Shown here in pieces: positions 62,511-64,000 of a stretch of DNA of 64,000 nt. Positions within the stretch are counted from its first letter, which is position 1, and each line of letters starts with the position of its first letter. The notes under the pieces are model-generated. The model did no database searches, was not told the DNA's origin, and saw only the letters and a list, made by a program, of their open reading frames with translations. Origin of the DNA: Aeromonas veronii (GTDB lineage Bacteria; Pseudomonadota; Gammaproteobacteria; Enterobacterales; Aeromonadaceae); contig NZ_CP157875.1 of NCBI RefSeq assembly GCF_040215105.1, forward strand, positions 983,501 to 1,047,500. The letters run 5' to 3'. A program made the translations under genes and the position numbers.

Positions 62511-64000
62511 ATGAGTTCTCTTTCTGTTCAGGGACGGATCACCCTGATAGCCGGTTGTTGCCTCCTGGCCAGTGCCGCTGCACTGGTCGCCTCATCCCTC
62601 TTCAACGCGGCCCGTATGCAGGAGCAGGTGCTCGCTTCCACTACCCTGGAGGCGCAGCACGCGGCAGAAAACTGGATGCAGGCCATGGGCGCCACCCAGG
62701 CGGCCAGAGTGACCAGCTACCTCGACGAGGCCTATTTTCGCGCCACCTTGCTGGCCGAGAATATTCTGTTTCAGCGCAAGAATGCAGCGGATAACTTCGT
62801 CCATTCCGAGGCATTGCGCGGCGCCGTGAATCAACAGCTGCAGGATGCAGCGGAATCCTCTGCCAACATGATCGGGGTCTACGGCGTGTTCGAGCCCAAT
62901 CAGCTGGATGGCGAAGATGCCAACTATCAGGGCTCGACCGCCCTCGGGGCCAACGACAAGGGGCGCTTCTCCAGCTACTGGGCCAGGGTGGATGGCAAGG
63001 TGACCCTGGAGGTGATGGACGAAGCCATGCTGGCGAATGCCAAGCCGGGCGCCAACGGTCATCCCGAGAACGAGTGGTACAAGTGCAGCATCCAGTCACG
63101 GGCCCTCTGTCTGCTGGAGCCCTATCTCGACGAGGTGGGTGACCAGCAGGTGTTGATGACGTCGGTGACGGCTCCCTTGCTGGAGGAGGGCAACCTGCTC
63201 GGCATGGTGGGGGTCGATATTTCGCTGACCACCCTGCAGAGTCTGGTGGAGGAGATGGGCAAGACCCTTTATGGCGGACAGGGCAAGGTGCTGCTGCTCA
63301 GCCACGAGGGGCGGGTCGCCGGGGTTGAGGGCTTCCAGATCGCGCCGGGCAGCACCCTGGAGCAGCAGGACAAGGGGTTGGTGAGCGACCTCAACGGCTG
63401 GCTCGGCAAGGGGGAGGTAGTGACACGCTGGAGCCCGGACGGCGCCCTGCTGCAGACCTTCGTACCGGTACGCATGCGCGGCACGGATCGCAAGTGGGGT
63501 ATCTATATCGAGCTACCTCGCGCCGTGGTGCTCGCCTCCGCCCTGCAGTTGCAGGGGGATCTCGAGAGCCAGTCCGACCGTAGCGTCCTCTCCCAGCTGT
63601 TCATCGGTGGCGTCATCTCGCTGCTCGCCCTGCTCTGCATCTGGTGGATGGCGCAGCGCATCGTCGCCCCTATCCGCACCGTGGTGGCCCGTCTCAAGGA
63701 CATCGCCAGCGGGGAGGGGGATCTGACCCAGCGGATCAACTTGCAGCGGGACGACGAGATTGGCGAGCTGGCCAAGTGGTTCAACAACTTCCTCGACAAG
63801 CTGCAGAGCACCATCAGTCAGGTGATCGATACCGTGGCGGGCACCCGGGCCAGCGCGGTGCAGGCGGCGCAAGGGGCGGATCGCACCAGCGCCGGCATGC
63901 AGGCCCAATATCAGGAGGTGGATCTGGTGGCGACCGCGTTCGAGGAGCTGAGCGCCACCGCCTTGCAGGTGGCGGGAGATGCGAACTCGGCGGTACAGGC
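62511..64000 (+). CDS. Methyl-accepting chemotaxis protein with dCache sensor (3' end outside window)
   Basis: The first 496 residues of a chemoreceptor. Helix TM1 (ITLIAGCCLLASAAALVASS) is followed by a periplasmic region of about 310 residues with the dCache pattern NMIGVYGVFEPNQLDGED, NEWYKCSIQSRALCLLEPYL and GMVGVDISLTTLQSLVEEMG. TM2 is LFIGGVISLLALLCIWWMA, followed by a HAMP domain (RIVAPIRTVVARLKDIASGEGDL) and the start of the signalling coiled coil. The ATG at 62511 follows AGGA at 62499; the ATG at 62507 is out of frame. dCache receptors of this layout often sense amino acids, but the ligand is not readable here. Confidence 0.93.
   Translation, partial: MSSLSVQGRITLIAGCCLLASAAALVASSLFNAARMQEQVLASTTLEAQHAAENWMQAMGATQAARVTSYLDEAYFRATLLAENILFQRKNAADNFVHSEALRGAVNQQLQDAAESSANMIGVYGVFEPNQLDGEDANYQGSTALGANDKGRFSSYWARVDGKVTLEVMDEAMLANAKPGANGHPENEWYKCSIQSRALCLLEPYLDEVGDQQVLMTSVTAPLLEEGNLLGMVGVDISLTTLQSLVEEMGKTLYGGQGKVLLLSHEGRVAGVEGFQIAPGSTLEQQDKGLVSDLNGWLGKGEVVTRWSPDGALLQTFVPVRMRGTDRKWGIYIELPRAVVLASALQLQGDLESQSDRSVLSQLFIGGVISLLALLCIWWMAQRIVAPIRTVVARLKDIASGEGDLTQRINLQRDDEIGELAKWFNNFLDKLQSTISQVIDTVAGTRASAVQAAQGADRTSAGMQAQYQEVDLVATAFEELSATALQVAGDANSAVQ

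Noticed and set aside
1..64000. CRISPR arrays, insertion sequences, rRNA genes
   Set aside because: No regularly spaced direct repeats, transposase frames or rRNA segments were noticed on reading both strands.

Overview
The window is about 62% GC, densely coded chromosomal DNA of a gammaproteobacterium, most likely an Aeromonas. This assignment rests on gene content: a Na+-NQR operon with ApbE and NqrM, FlgO/FlgP/FlgT H-ring proteins, an ampG-yajG-bolA neighbourhood, a VasX-like type VI cargo and a phenylalanine-attenuated pheA. It is an inference from the sequence, not a database match. No rRNA, insertion sequence, integrase or CRISPR array was seen.

Layout. 1-7764: a Fur-type iron uptake block with a TonB receptor (cut by the left edge), a divergent LysR regulator, a FecBCDE-like siderophore ABC transporter and a divergent flavin-binding PPOX protein. 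8138-8214: tRNA-Arg(CCT). 8265-10757: flgT divergent from flgOP, the latter with a good sigma-28 promoter candidate. 11051-12379: pheA with leader peptide and attenuator. 12569-15794: a HAD phosphatase, a degenerate LarE-like PP-loop protein, a DUF3157 protein and a small outer membrane beta-barrel. 15949-20088: a photolyase cluster (DUF523-DUF1722 protein, MerR regulator, phrB, NTF2-like protein, Trp-rich protein). 20254-24848: dps, the nitrosative stress pair hcp-hcr and galE. 24916-25951: a DsbA-like thioredoxin and tRNA-Ser(TGA).

26199-36023 is a complete 2-aminoethylphosphonate (AEP) locus. It holds an importer (PhnS, PhnT, fused PhnU/V-type permease), an FAD oxidase, the GntR regulator PhnR and the divergent operon phnW-pbfA-phnX. 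Four copies of one 12-bp palindrome (TGGTATATACCA type) sit before phnT, phnS, phnR and phnW, so this looks like a single regulon that funnels AEP, and probably hydroxylated or N-methylated AEP, to phosphonoacetaldehyde and then acetaldehyde plus phosphate.

36545-45172 is an auxiliary type VI secretion island: a LuxR solo, Hcp, VgrG, a DUF4123 adaptor, a VasX/BTH_I2691-like membrane-acting effector and an overlapping multi-pass membrane immunity candidate. GC content falls toward its right end, as is usual for recently exchanged effector-immunity pairs.

45290-53378 is conserved housekeeping: yajL, panE, yajQ, a Tsx-like channel, ampG, a small hypothetical gene, a periplasmic cyclophilin, yajG, rlmG and bolA. 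53807-60982 is nqrABCDEF-apbE-nqrM, a complete sodium-pumping NADH:quinone oxidoreductase operon including both maturation factors. 61063-64000 holds a small exported protein, dinB with a LexA box right against its start codon, and a dCache chemoreceptor cut by the right edge, preceded by a second sigma-28 promoter candidate.
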